64,000 nt of DNA from Piliocolobus tephrosceles. Lineage: Eukaryota; Chordata; Mammalia; Primates; Cercopithecidae. This document shows, piece by piece, positions 12,329 through 24,274 of the stretch. Positions within the stretch are counted from its first letter, which is position 1, and each line of letters begins with the position of its first letter. Below the pieces are notes generated by a model. The model did not search any database and was not told the origin of the DNA. It was given only the letters and a program-made list of their open reading frames with translations. The stretch spans positions 65,768,650 through 65,832,649 of the forward strand of contig NC_045441.1 of NCBI RefSeq assembly GCF_002776525.5, read 5' to 3'. Made by a program: the position numbers and the translations under genes.

Positions 12329-12469
12329 GAAAATACACATTTGCTGTATCTTTTTAGCTTGCTAGATGCTTCAGTACCTGTACAGAGAGTATTTTCAAAA
12401 TATAAATGTTATAGAGAGAAAAGTCAATTGCAAGTGTCAACACTTTTGAATGTATTAACCATAAGATGA
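12329..12469 (+). pseudogene. hAT transposase C-terminal (dimerisation) remnant
   Basis: The frame ending at the TGA at 12467-12469 reads LLDASVPVQRVFSKYKCYRE and continues with a leucine-rich QLQVSTLLNVLTIR end. Family knowledge: hAT transposases end in a dimerisation region with an 'SxPxERVFS' core, a basic stretch and then a hydrophobic helix. Here the core reads SVPVQRVFS, with Q replacing the usual E. Upstream frames are broken. It is a fossil, not an active gene. A chance match is possible, but the motif, its position before a stop and the following helix all agree. Confidence 0.5.
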
Positions 12470-12692
12470 AACTTTGAATAAGAATACAGATAATTTTATT
12501 TAAAAAATTCAAAATAGTAAGACCATATTAGAAATAATATCTTCAAAAAAATGCCACTGACCTGCTGTTAAAGATATGTGACTAAGAAAACTGATTATTT
12601 TTAAAAATAGTTATTCTGTTTATGTCATTTTTAATATTCTCCAACCTAGATGATTAGTATGAAGGTTTTTTAAAAATTTGCTTTGATGACAC

Positions 12693-13447
12693 TGAAACAG
12701 GAAAGTTCCCTGACCCCCTTGTGTGACTTGTGACTGGGGTGTGGCTAGTGTGCTTGGCTGCTGGTGCTCAAACCCCTTATGGGAGGGGAACACTCAAGTG
12801 GGCAGATGCAGGTGCCAGGGTGGGTGGTTTTGGGCACTGGCACCACAGTAGCATCTAGGGGTGTGTTACAATTAATGCTCTATTAGCAGTTGCTGTCTAG
12901 GGATGGCTAAGTGTTAATCAGTTCAGTGGAGAGTCAGGGTGACAGCCTTTTACACTCTGCATTCTTGGTACCTGAGCCTTTGTCCAGTGTCCAGGAAGAA
13001 TCAGGTCACACACACTTGAAGGATAGTGAATGCAAGGATTTTACTGAGTGTTGGAGGTGGCTCTCAGTGGGATGGATGGGGAGCTAGAAAGGGGATAGAG
13101 TGGGAAGATGATCTTCCCCTGGAGTTTGACTGTCCCGTGGCTGATCTCCTCTCCAACCATCCCCAGCAATGTTCAAGCATCCCCTCTCAATGTTCAGATG
13201 CTCCTTCTCTTTTCTCCTTCTATGCCATGCTGCTCTGTCACTCTTCCACTCTTCTGCTTGTGGAGCCTGAGGTTTGAGGTTTTTATGGGTACAGGAATCG
13301 GGGGGCATGGCGGGCCAGGGTGGTTTTGGATAAAGCAACATTTGGGCAGGAAAACGGATAACTTCTTATTTAGGGTCACGGTTTCCAGGCTTGGACATGG
13401 GGCCTTTGGTGGGGAACCCACACTTCTGCCTCCTCTCCATATTAACA
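12693..13447 (-). mobile_element. Probable solitary ERV LTR, antisense (family not assigned)
   Basis: A GC-rich block of about 755 bp in AT-rich surroundings, with TG at its left edge and CA at its right. On the minus strand it starts TGTTAATATGGAGAGG and has a TATA-like 'ccataaaaacctc'. It then carries an 'agtaaaatccttgcattc' block resembling a weak polyadenylation region, followed by a 3' part ending in 'cctgtttca'. These are class I ERV LTR features in the expected order. No target-site duplication was found. The overlapping frames at 13026-13470 on both strands (82-120 codons) fall in this LTR and are not genes. Confidence 0.65.
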
Positions 13448-13558
13448 TGGTTTTGTTATTTCTTTTTTGAAAAACATTTATTTTGGAAACAGTTTTGAAT
13501 ATATATTGTATAAATTTGTCAACAGATTACAACAGATTTTTGATGAATAAATAGTTCT

Positions 13559-13588
13559 GTGTGTGTTTGTGTGTGTGTGTGTGTGTGT
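13559..13588. repeat. (GT)n microsatellite
   Basis: GT dinucleotides with one TTT interruption, followed by a GA-rich patch to about 13630. Confidence 0.9.
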
Positions 13589-13630
13589 AAGAAAGAGAGA
13601 TAGAAAGAGGGAGAGTGAAAGTGAGAGAAA

Positions 13631-14599
13631 GATTTTATTTGATCAATGATTTAGACAGTCACTCTACCAATTAAACCTACGTAAGTCATTCTTAAGTATG
13701 CTAGAGAGAGGAAAATTATTTTATATTATTTAACACTACTTGATGTGTCTATGCTGAAGAGTCAGAAGTGGAGTTAAGCACTTTCAATATCTTACATTCT
13801 AAATATACTAACTTGGCAAATAAAAGAATGAATTACTTAGTGCCTTAAAAAACTTTTAATAGTGACGTGATTTTAAAAATCTAAGCTAATTTATTGAGAC
13901 CCTTGAAGAGCAATGATTTTTGTCACTGAACAGTTTCAAGAATCCATTCAATTTGATAAAGATTTACTTCATTGCCTTTAGTTATGTATTCAATTATAAT
14001 ACATGAAAAGATATCTGACAAAAGTTCATGTTGAGTAGTTTGGTGTTTAGTCTCAACTATGTCATCTGACTGGGTTATTGATTCCAAATTTGTGGGCTGC
14101 AGTTTATCTGCATCAAAACTCCTGCTACTTCCAAGGCCCATCTTAGACTGAAGTAATCCAGACCTCAGAGATATGCTCTGGTAAGTGCACAAATACCTAG
14201 GTTCTCAGGGGGATTATGTGCAACCTAAAATATAAGAATCCCTATTCTAGAGGGAAAGAGGGTTCATATATTCTCCCACATTTAGCAAGACATTGTGTTA
14301 CTTGGTAGCGTTTCTGGTGACCAGAAGCTTCTTTTCATGCTTGTGATTGCTGATCCTTGAATGGTCTAAAATTTTCTTTCCTCCTCTATAAAAAAACTGT
14401 CCTTGTTCTATTTATTTAAAATATAAATTTTATGTAATATTTCCAAGGAAATTCCCAAGGTCACCTTTTAGCTCTTTAAAATAACTTTGTTCCCAAAGAA
14501 ATGCCTTAATTGTTAGCACACATATAGTAAGTAATCCATTAATTGAGTTTCTTGAAGATTGAATTTTGCTTGATTGCAGAAACCTAAGGTAGAAATTGT
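13631..14599. other. Unannotated stretch
   Basis: No repeat or gene recognised. An 89-codon minus-strand frame at 13923-14192 has no recognisable domain and no supporting context. Confidence 0.4.
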
Positions 14600-14660
14600 A
14601 TTTAGACTCTCATGCCAATTTCCACTTACTAGATGTGTGACCCTGAACCGACATGGGAAG
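14600..14660 (+). repeat. Possible MIR core fragment
   Basis: 'ccacttactagatgtgtgac' matches the sense MIR core closely. The flanks are too diverged to extend it. Confidence 0.5.
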
Positions 14661-15838
14661 TGAATAAGAGGTCTTTAGAAAACAAGCCTCAAAACACAGT
14701 CTGGTTATTCTTTACTGTGGTTCTTCAGTGAAGAAAAAAATGGGAGCAAGAGTCCAGATCATGTCTGTGTTCCTTTACAACTCTGACTTTCAGTTAATCC
14801 AAACTACTTCTATATTTTAAAGTAATAAAACTCTTTCTGTTTCAATCAGATTTGGACTACTCAACAATTTGTATTTCATTTGTAGTGAATTAATGAGGTT
14901 TTATTTCATAGTGTGTTCATTAGAATCAAGTCAATGGGGACAACCTTAGAAAGAAGGGAACCAGAAAATTCTAATGCAAAAAAAAAAAAAAAAAATTTCC
15001 CTCATTCTTTTAAGAATCTTAGATCAATTTTACAAATTCTAATTCTTATTTTTCAGACACATTGCCCTTTCTAATGGCTATTGTCCTTTCTCTGCTGTAT
15101 AATTTATTCTGTTACTGTCATTTCTCTACCTCCCTTATTCTTTCCACTATAGAGAAATCAAAGTTTTATATGAAGTATGATCTACTTTACTCTCTGTATG
15201 CTTATAAAGGCCACCAAATTTTTACTTACTAGTTGATAAATTGCTTCTTTGGCCTTCCTTTTTTTCTTTTGGAAGAGTAAAGAATCTCAGGTAGTTCCTT
15301 AATGAACATTTCTTCTGATATTAAAAAGCAAACAGCTGTTTGCTGCATATATAGCACTTAAAAATCTTGAGTAAATGGGCTCCATAAACACCTCAGGAAA
15401 TTCAGGTCATTTGATACATATGGAGGTTGGTAGCTCCTTGGAGCAGCAGGGAAGTTTCCAAAACACAAAAGGAAACTGCTTACGCTGAGTCTTAAGACAA
15501 ATTTAGGTTTTAACTTTATTATGAAATATAAATGATAAACAACATACATTTAAGCAACTAGTATAAAAAATTCTTGTTGTAATTTTAAGCTGATAGTTTA
15601 CATTTCTGAAAAATGTAACATGATGTAATGTTACATCTCTGTGCTCAAAGATATGAGAAGACAAGATCAAATATAAAACTTCATTTTCTTTAGATATTTT
15701 CATAACTGAAATTCAATATACAGCTTCGTGTCTTGATGAGATCCTGGAGTGGTATGGAAGGTGGGATGCACTGTGGATGTTGCTGATAGGAAAGAAGATG
15801 GTGTTCCTTAACATTTTATTGGCTTACTTAACTTCAAA
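14661..15838. other. Unannotated stretch
   Basis: No gene or confident repeat. It includes an 18-A run near 14980 and a small palindrome with 9 bp arms near 15614-15638 ('atgtaacat' / 'atgttacat'). Confidence 0.4.
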
Positions 15839-15950
15839 AAACAAAAAGTAAAGCATTAGCTATTAATGTGCTGGCTCCAAAGCTGGAGGACCTTGTAATC
15901 AGTTAAAAGATACCAGTTCTATCTCACTGCCATTCATTGCTCCAAATGGA
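15839..15950 (+). repeat. Copy B of the unassigned dispersed 112 bp segment
   Basis: Partner of 10526-10637 in the same orientation, 5.3 kb away. Both copies begin 'aaacaaaaagtaaagca' and end 'tccaaatgga'. Mismatches concentrate in the last 25 bases. Confidence 0.75.
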
Positions 15951-16229
15951 AAATCAGCTATGACAGTACAAAGTTGAGTTTCTTTCCAGCTCTTTAATGG
16001 AAGAGAGGCTGTAAAACGTTTATAAAATGAGAGTTAATTTTCCTAATTCACTGGAAAAGAAAAAAAAAAAAACTTAAATCAAAATCAGTTAGCATCTTCT
16101 CTCTTTTAGGAAGTCTTGCAAGGCCCTATTTGTAAATTTCATTAATAATAAGGTCATTTTCCTCATGGCAGTTCTTACTTCTCCCTGAATTTCTCCCCTA
16201 ATTGTCTTGGGTTTTTCTTAAAGCCTTTT

Positions 16230-16930
16230 GATGGTGGCCCACTCTCATTTTCTCCAATGCCCCTCTTCTCATAATTCTCAGGAATTTAATATCCACATAA
16301 ATGCTTTTTCTAGGACCCCTCAATATATTTTAAAAATGCTATTTTCTCCAACTTTTTAAAAGACTATTTCTTCATCTCACTTCTGCTTCCAGCTAGCCAT
16401 GTTTATCTGTCATTTTACCTCAAGTTTCCTTCAATAAGTTGTCTATACTGATTGTTTCTACTTTATCTCCTCCGATTCTCTCTTGGATACACTCTGGTTT
16501 TGCTTTCACCCTCACTGTTCTGCTGCTCTTTCAAAATGCTCTTATCAAAATCAGAACAATGCTGACGTTAATTCCAATGATCAGTTCATGGCCATTACTT
16601 TTTTTGTCCTCTTAGTCGCATCTGACACTAACCACACTGTCTCTGAAAGACTTTATTATCTCAGTTCAGACATTATATTTATCTGTTTTTTCTATGAACT
16701 CATGAGCCTTTTGGGATGCAATTTTCTCATTTCCACATGCTCTAATCCTTTCAGTGCTCAGGATGTAGAGCCCAATGCTTGAAAATTCTTAATTGTCTAC
16801 ACTTACTCTTTAGCTGTTATCATCCAATCTCATACTAACCACATCTACAGGTTGAAGACACCAAAATTATATATCTGGCTCATAAATCTCTCTTTAACTA
16901 CAGACTCATGTCCTTATTGACAATATACTT
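16230..16930 (+). repeat. L2-type LINE fragment
   Basis: Diverged match to the L2 reverse-transcriptase region. It has a 'catggccatt...cgcatctgacac' block, then 'tctcatactaac...gaagacaccaaaattatatat', in the order seen in L2 ORF2. The 99-codon frame at 16483-16782 is a relic of this LINE frame and includes VASDTNHTVSERL, similar in layout to the L2 'LSAAFDTVDH' motif. Confidence 0.6.
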
Positions 16931-16979
16931 ATGTTTGGTACAAATATGGTAATGGACATATTACTATACTATTCCAAGT

Positions 16980-17110
16980 ATAATAATGGACATGAAATAT
17001 TACATAGCACTTACCATGTGCCAGGTATTCCTCTTAGTATTTTACATTCACTAACTCATGTGAACCTCACAATAACCTTATGAGGTAAATATACTATTTT
17101 CTTGACTAAA
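16980..17110 (-). repeat. MIR SINE remnant
   Basis: On the + strand: 'tagcacttaccatgtgccag', then 'cactaactcatgtgaacctc', then 'accttatgaggtaaatatac'. This is the antisense MIR order. Confidence 0.85.
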
Positions 17111-20100
17111 AAAACTGAATGAGCATTTGGGAAGCAGCCTCATTCATGGCAATGGGTCTCATTTGCAAGTTTCCCATGAGCTAAAAGGGGACAGTGAGTG
17201 TGAGAACAGACAAGGTATCTGGAAAGACATAATGTCAGTTGAGCGCTGTTAAGATTTAAAGCTAGATGCTGGTGTGAAGTTGGAGCCAGATGCATCGGGG
17301 GGAAGTTAATCTTTGTCAAGAATTTACCTGAAAGATCCTAATGGGAAATTTAGCTTTAAAAACCAACAAGACAAGAGGAAAACAGTCTGAAAATCAGAGG
17401 TAGCAAGGAAAACCCTTTCTTGACTCCTTTCCTCCCCTCTACTTGCATGGCAAATGAGCTCTGGGCTTCAGGAGAGATAGAAGATGTAACAGAGTAAAGA
17501 AAAACCAAGACCAAACTCCCAATACTCAACAAAGACCAACACACTCTCTCACACACGTACACATATTAATTACACACTTCCCACTGGCAGCAGGGCAAAC
17601 TGGGGAAGGGGTGGTACTGGGGAGGGAAAAACTGTAATGAAGTTTGCTTTTCAAATATGGACACTGGCATGCTAATTTCTGAATGGAGAATATTTTTTAC
17701 GACTAACATGATGAAAGAATTTTTATCAAAGAACATGTAAAATACAGATGCTGCCCAAGATGTCATCCAAGGACAAAATATAGCTCTACAGAGAGGCTGG
17801 AGAGGCCATGGAGGAAATGCAAGTTGTTATTTTCCTTTTTTATCTGTGTCCTATTTTTTTCAGCACATTGGTGTCCCATATGCAATGTGCAAATAGGGAA
17901 GAATATCTCTTAATGAAAATTATTTGAAAATTACAGGATGTAGTATTTAAGCTTTATGTAGAATAATAGATACTCTAATTTTCCAAGTAACTGGGATGCA
18001 TTGATAGAAACTCTTATTTTAAAAATAGGAAACATAGACATAATTCTATAAAATTTTCTAACATCAGATAGCTACCTTGAGACGTCTGAAAGACTGACTG
18101 GTAAGGTTCACTTATTTATCTATTTACATTTTTAAATTAAAAAGAAAATTACTTTAATAAACCACTTACATGGTTAGCAGCATAGGAAAGGTGAATAGGT
18201 CTAAATTAAATTTCTTCTCTGTTTCAGCATTTTTGAAAGGCACGGAAGGAAATAACACCAATCCAGAAACGTATTCTTTCTCTCCAATTTTTCCTTTTCC
18301 CATATGAGCCAAGCCTGGAAGTCTACGGACACATTAGGGAATGTTTCCATTGTGTGGGAGAAACATCTGCAGAGTGCGTCGGGACCACCAGAAGTGGAGT
18401 GAGAAGGAAGCATGTGGGGGCGGTGGCGGCAGACAATGAAAGAAATACTGGGATCTGGTTAGGCCCAAACATCCAACTGAATTGCCTAACCTTTAGTTTA
18501 CCTTTTGGGTTATATAAGAAGTCTAAGAGCTATAAAATTTATATTAAAAACAATTTTTAAATGTCAATGAAATAGAATTCATAGCATGCTCTTAGATTTC
18601 TTTCCTTCTGCAACTATGAGAAACATTCTACTTTGCACATCACCCTCTATAGAGCCTAAGTTGGGCGTTTTTCATGAGTTTCTTCCTACTCATTCTTTGC
18701 AGCCATTTGTTAACGTGGCCTTGCGAAAGACTGGGAGCTGCAGGCCTCCTCTTAACCCAGAGGGAAGCACAGTGAAAACAGAGATGGATTCTGAGGAAAT
18801 TCACTGTAAAACATCAGGAGCCAAAGGGCTCTGGAAATGCAAATGATTATCATTGGAAAGTAATATGCAACTACTGAAGAAACATTTGAAAGAGTAATGT
18901 GGTCTAGCAAAACAATCCTGCAATCTGCATTCAATCAAAACTGACCAAAAATGCTTGCAGTGGTCCTTTGTATTGTTGGAAGCCAAATGCTCTCTGGAAC
19001 TCATGAACAAAGCTTTACAAAGTGGCTTATTACCAACAGAATATTAGTGAAACAATAACCAGCCTTAGAGTTGACTTTTCCAGTAAGGGGGAGAGTCTCC
19101 GACTGCAATGGCCAAGGTATTCAGAGTGACAAGAATATTTATGTACCTATCAAATGCTCACAGATGAACTTTGTGGGTCGATTTCTTTTTAGTCTACAGC
19201 AATTGTAACTAGACATCCTGCCCACAAAGTAGCTTTTGTAAGAAGATAATTAAAATTCTGTATACAGAGTTTTGAAAATCATGTGAGGCAAAGCTATACT
19301 TAGTAGACTGGATGGGAAGAAAGCATATCTCGAACTTTTGGAAACTACTTAATTAATTTTGATTCTAGGCCACTTTAATAAGTCTCAAGTACAGTGGTAC
19401 TGAAAATCCATTAACCTTATTCTACAAGGCACGTATTCTTTATAGATTGTGATTTTCACTGCTCATCTGTGGTTCAGTGCCTTAGTGAGCCAGGGTTTTG
19501 GACTCCAATCTTCAAATGAAAAGTCCTAAGGTTGACTATGATTAAATTTCAGACAAATCATCTGCCTTCTCTCCTTCTGGTTCACACCTGGCCTCTGTGA
19601 GCAGGGCCGACTCCTTGGGATGCCGACTGGCAGTCACGAGACAGAAGCCCCGTAGTTTTTCATGAAAGAACCACTTATCCTAGGGCCATAGATCACCTAG
19701 TACCAAAGTGTGTGGTTTAGGAGATGTCAAGTATGTTCAGGGATTTTAGACCTCATTCATTTACCTACCAGAAACAGAAATAGGCTCATAGGTAGTTTGT
19801 TCAATAAGTATTTGTTCTAAAGTTAGAACAAAATTGAAACCTAATGCACTTACTGTCAAAACCAGGCAGGCAAATGGAAAGTCCAGTAAAACAAGTACCT
19901 TAGATTTTCTAACTCAAATATATTATATCTTTTTGTTTATATTTATTTTTCTGAAAGACAGTATAATCAAATTAGTTAAAATCAATATTTAACTGAAATG
20001 GAACATTGAAGAATAAGATGATGGCCTTTTTGGAGGCATTTAAGAAAAATTAAGTAGGCCGTGTTAGAATGTGAATATTTAAAAGTTGCCATAAATTTTA

Positions 20101-20244
20101 ACCTTATATGAATATTTTTTCTTTATATTCTGAAAAACATTGAAGGAATATATTTTTATTTTAGTATCAGTGCCACCATTATATAGTAGAAAATGTACTT
20201 GCACAATAAAACAAGTCAACTGTAACTTTCATGACTCCCTTATA
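17111..20244. other. Long unannotated stretch
   Basis: About 3.1 kb in which no repeat family, RNA gene or exon was recognised. Frames of 60-86 codons at 17356-19010 overlap each other on both strands and show no domain. A short GC-rich patch (GGCGGTGGCGG) lies near 18419. Confidence 0.4.
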
Positions 20245-20771
20245 CTTCCTTCCCTCCTTCTTTCCTCCTTCCTTCCTTCCCTCCCTTCCTTCTTTTCCTT
20301 CCTTCCTCCTTTCTTTCTTCCTTCCCTCCCTGCCTTCCTTCCTTCCTTCCTTCCTTCCTTCCTTCCTTTCCTCCCTTCCTTCTTTTCCGCCCTTCCTTCC
20401 TTCCTTCCCTCCCTTCCTTCTTTCTTTTCCTTGCTTCCTTCCTTTCTACCTTCCTTCCTTCCCTCCCTCCTTCCTTTTCCTTCCTTCCTTTCCTCCCTCC
20501 CTTCCTTACTTTTCCTTCCTTCCTACCTTCTTTCCTTCCGTCCCTCCCTCCTTTTCCTTCCTTCCTTCCTTTTTACCTCCCTTCCTTCCTTCCCTCACTC
20601 CCTTCCTTCCTTCTTTTCCTTCTTTCCTACTTTTCTTCCTTCCCGCCCTCCCTCCCTCCCATCCTTCCTTCCATCCTTCCCTCCATCCTTCCCTCCCTCC
20701 CTTCTTCCCTCCCTTCTTTCTTTCTTTCCTTCCTTCCTCCCTTTCTCCCTCCCTCCCTTCTTTCCTTCCTT
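20245..20771. repeat. Polypyrimidine (CTTC/CCTT)n tract, ~530 bp
   Basis: Almost uninterrupted pyrimidines on the + strand, built from degenerate TTCC/CCCT/CTTT tetramers. It yields long S/P/L/F-rich frames (up to 234 codons from 20140) and a K/E/G-rich antisense frame. These are compositional artefacts. Confidence 0.97.
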
Positions 20772-21295
20772 ACATTTTTTACTTTTTTTTCCAAATAAAG
20801 ATGACATTTTAATTTCTTTTAAAACTTTAAAAATAGAGCTTTAAAAATTCAAGTTCAAATGGGCACTCCGGTTTTTGAGAATTTACATTGAGACTTTTGG
20901 TATATATTGAGTATATGATATTTGTTAAAATATTCAGATTGATGGAGATGAAGAGATTAAGTTAAATAAAAGGGTGCTTTCCCAGGGGATATTGTTATTA
21001 ACAATTTATTAAAACATGCTGAGTGTTTCTGCTTAATTACAATGTGCTTAACAATAACAATCACTTTACAGAAAACTGGGTTTGGGAAGGGACAATTATC
21101 AAATTTTATGTGTTTAACAAACCAAAATCATCAAAACTCTCATGTTGTCTTTGTTTAGCCCCTCATAACGTTAATAAATTATTTGTTTTATATAGTTTTT
21201 TATTTGAATACAACTATTTGATGCTTAAAGGCCTAATTTTCTCTAATTGCAGTTTGACCTAAAAAGGTGATAGATGCTACAGATTACCAATTCAT
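20772..21295. other. Unannotated AT-rich stretch
   Basis: Nothing recognised. Confidence 0.45.
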
Positions 21296-21475
21296 CATCA
21301 TGTGTCTTAACTCACTGAATCCTCACATTGACTCTCTTAAGTAGCAATTTCTTTCATTTTATAGTTGAGGAAGCTGAGCCTTAGAGAGTGTAAGCAACTT
21401 TCTAAAAGTCAAGTGGTCATTAAATATAAGAATCTGAAGAATAACCAAAAGTGTTGACTCTAGAATCTTAGATTA
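21296..21475 (-). repeat. MIR SINE remnant
   Basis: On the + strand: 'ttaactcactgaatcctcac', 'ttcattttatagttgaggaa', then 'cttagagagtgtaagcaact'. This is antisense MIR order. Confidence 0.85.
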
Positions 21476-21912
21476 CTGAACTGAAAGCCAAGGACAATAG
21501 GCAAACAATTCTGTTTAAGTGAGGATGCAGTTGATAATATCGCCTGCTTTTTTCAAGAACAGTAGTTCATATTAAGCATAAAATTAACATTTTGTCTATT
21601 GTAAATTATATCAGAATGTTACGATAAGTAATAAGAATATGAATACTTGCAAACTTCACACCTTGTCTATTGTTCTTTCACCCTGCAGAAAGGATGAAGC
21701 ATGGTGAATGTTAGTTAAGATCCATTTACTTGAATCTTCTTCCAATTGTGTGGGCTTTGGAAATGAGAAAATTTTATTTTCTTTAAAGTCAAAATGGTGC
21801 AAGAAAAATATATCAAGAGGATAGAATAGACATATAAAAGTAGACCCCTCCTCAATTGCTAATATATGGCATCATTATAAAAAATATAAAGAGTATACTT
21901 GAACAAAAGAAG

Positions 21913-22291
21913 TGCAATATGGTTTGGAATTGTGTCCCTGCCCAAATCTCATGTCAAATTTTAATCCCCAATGTTTTAGGTGGGGCCTGGTGGGAGGTGA
22001 TTGAATCGTGGAGGTGGATATCCCCCCTTGGTGCTGTCCTTATGATAGAGTTCTCACGAGATATGATTGTTTAAAGTATGTAGCACCTCCCTCCACTCTC
22101 TCTCTTCCTCCTTTCTGGCCATGTAAGATGTGCCCCTTTATCTTCCACCATGATTGAAAGTTTCTTGAGGCCTCCCCTGAAGCCACTATGCTTCCTACAG
22201 CCTGAAGAACCATGGGCCAATTAAACCTGTTTTCCTTATAAATTACTCAGTTTCAGGTATTTATTTTAGCAGTGTGAGAACCCATTAAGAC
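21913..22291 (+). mobile_element. Solitary MaLR LTR (THE1/MST type)
   Basis: The MaLR LTR order is clear: 'atatggtttggaattgtgtc', 'cccaaatctcatgt', 'ggtgggaggtgattgaatcg', a downstream 'accatgattgaaagtttc', 'caattaaacctgttttcctt', and the end 'gagaacccattaagaca'. These are non-coding LTRs mobilised by ERVL-type relatives. The copy is diverged and has no internal sequence beside it. Confidence 0.9.
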
Positions 22292-22306
22292 AAAGTGTAT
22301 TATTGA

Positions 22307-22639
22307 GGCTAGGCACAGTGGCTCATTCCTGTAATCCCAGCACTTCGGAAGGTCAAAACAGGTGGGTCACTTGAGCTCAGGACTTTGAGACCAGCCTGGG
22401 AAACATGGTGAAACCCCGTCTCTATCAAAAATACAAAAAATTAGCCAGGTGTGGTGGTGCACACATGTAGTCCCAGCTACTCGAGAGGCAAAGGCAGGAG
22501 GATCTCTTGAGCCCAGGAGGCAGAGGTTGCAGTGAGCTGAGAATGTGCCACTGCACTCCAGCCTGGACAACAGAGTGACATCTGTCTCAAAAAAATAAAT
22601 AAATAAAATAAAATAATAAAATAAAATAAGTAAATAAAA
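22307..22639 (+). mobile_element. Alu (AluJ/S-type)
   Basis: Full dimeric Alu with older features ('ttgagcccaggaggcagagg') and an A-rich (AAAAT)n tail. The target-site duplication is 'acaaagtgtattattga' at 22290-22306, matched with one change at 22640-22656. It inserted immediately 3' of the MaLR LTR. Confidence 0.95.
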
Positions 22640-22659
22640 ACAAAGTCTATTATTGAATA

Positions 22660-23158
22660 TTTTTACTTTTTTTATTGTTTTACAATATATAACTTAAAAT
22701 TTATCATTTGAAACATTTGTAAATACACAGTTCTGTGGCATTAAATTTATTTACATTGTTGTGTAACCATTACCACCATCTATCTGCAGAACTTTCCCAT
22801 CTTCCTTAACTGAAATCCTACAGCCATTAATCACTGACTCCCCACTTCCCTCTTACCCCAAACCTAAGAAACCACCATTCTACTTTCTGTCTAATAAATT
22901 TGATGACTCTGTGCACCTCATACAATTGGTATCATGTTGTATTTTTCCTTTTTTTGACTGGCTTATTTCACTTAGTGTAATTTTTTAAGATGTATTGATG
23001 TACCAGAATTCCCTTTGTTTCCAAGTCTGAAGATATTCCTGATGTATGGACCAAATTCCATTTGTCTTTTCATCTGTGGATGGACACTCTGGTTGCTTCC
23101 ACATTTTGGCTATTGTGAATACTGCTGCTATCAGTATGAGTGCACAATATGTGTTTCA
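22660..23158 (-). mobile_element. Old L1M 3' end, antisense
   Basis: On the + strand the text reads as reverse-complement L1M 3' sequence: 'cacagttctgtggcattaaa', 'tgtgtaaccattaccaccat', 'tgactggcttatttcactta', 'catctgtggatggacact', 'tggctattgtgaatactgct'. It is 5'-truncated and old. Confidence 0.88.
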
Positions 23159-23871
23159 TGTACAATAACAGATAACAGATTTTATCTGCAACACTCTTAA
23201 AACCTTTGGAAATTCCTGAGTTCTATGTCATCCACTATCAATGCAATAAAAATATTTCTTTTTTGCTTTCTCAGGAGCTGCACATACTAAAACTATATAA
23301 AGCAAATAAGAGCAAAACACTACCATAAAAAATAACATTTCCAAAATGTCTAGAATTTTTCTGTTGTAGTGAATATTAAAGTTAAAGAAGGAACAAAGGA
23401 GGGCTCCAGTTTTAGATAACATATATAGTATATTGAACCTACAAACTTATGTCTTCTTCTTTCTAAAAACCTATTGCATTAAGAGCAATGGAATAAAAGG
23501 TATGTATCTACAACGAAAATAGAATAGGAGTAGAATAAGAGGGAAATGATTAGAAAGAAGCTTTTTGGAAGTTGGAAAGCCAATTCATAGATGGGTAGTG
23601 ACTGGTAAAAGAGTTTTGTTTGGGTCCAGTGAAGTGTGAGTAGAAGGGGCTCTAACCCAGGAAGAAATAGTTTTGCCCCTAAAGAGTCTCAGTTGATAGA
23701 AATAGGAAGTAGGAATAAAATGTGGGCATTAAAATAACAATCAATTGAAATTTTATGTGAAAGACCTCTTTACACTTAGCATGACATGTTAATAGCCAGG
23801 TGATACCTCCTTAGAAAGGAAAAGTGAGAATTCTTCTCTAATGAACTCTGAATAATTTAGGAATTGGCACC
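23159..23871. other. Unannotated stretch
   Basis: Nothing recognised between the L1M piece and the MaLR provirus. Confidence 0.45.
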
Positions 23872-24274
23872 TACTATGGTTTGAATGTCTTCCCAAAATT
23901 CATGTTGAAATTTAATTGTCTTTGTAACAGTATTAAGAGGTGGAATCTTTAAGAGGTGATTAAGTCATGAGGGATCTGTCCTCATGAATAGATTAATGCT
24001 ATTATTGAGGGAGTGGGTTCATTATCACAGGAGTGGGCTTTACCTAAAAGGAGCTGAATTCAAAAATTCAGGCTAGTTCTATCTATGTATCCCTTGCCTG
24101 TGAGCCTTTTCACCTTTTCATTTGCTGCCTTCCATCATGAGATGACCTTTGCCAGATGCTGATGCCCCACCCTTGGGCTTCCTAGCCTCCAGGACTGTAA
24201 GCCAAACAAACTTTTCTTTATAAACTACCCAGTCTGTGATATTCTGCGATAGCAACAGAAAATGAACTAAAACA
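23872..24274 (+). mobile_element. MaLR provirus 5' LTR (MLT1/MST type)
   Basis: Starts 'tactatggtttgaatg' and contains 'gaggtgattaagtcatgagg', 'gagatgacctttgccagatg' and a 'ccaaacaaacttttctttat' polyadenylation-type region. It ends 'gaactaaaaca'. It pairs with the LTR at 25927-26300 in the same orientation. Confidence 0.88.

Larger units (their letters stand above)
11031..12690 (+). repeat. Region of a decayed hAT-type DNA transposon (interrupted by AluY)
   Basis: AT-rich sequence without intact frames. The only recognisable coding trace is a hAT C-terminal dimerisation motif at 12329-12469, listed separately. The element's extent is inferred. No terminal inverted repeats were identified, so only the right portion is supported. 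Confidence 0.3.

Noticed and set aside
13026..13470. Overlapping 82-120 codon frames on both strands
   Set aside because: They lie in a GC-rich ERV LTR. Frames open on both strands at once are a composition effect.
18419..18432. GGCGGTGGCGG patch as a G-quadruplex or CpG island promoter
   Set aside because: Too short, with no CpG enrichment around it and no four G-runs.
19590..19660. tRNA-like GC patch
   Set aside because: No cloverleaf could be drawn and no A/B box spacing was found.
20140..20844. 234-codon open frame and overlapping 193-codon frame
   Set aside because: Both come from the polypyrimidine tract. The protein is S/P/L/F low complexity and the antisense is K/E/G only.
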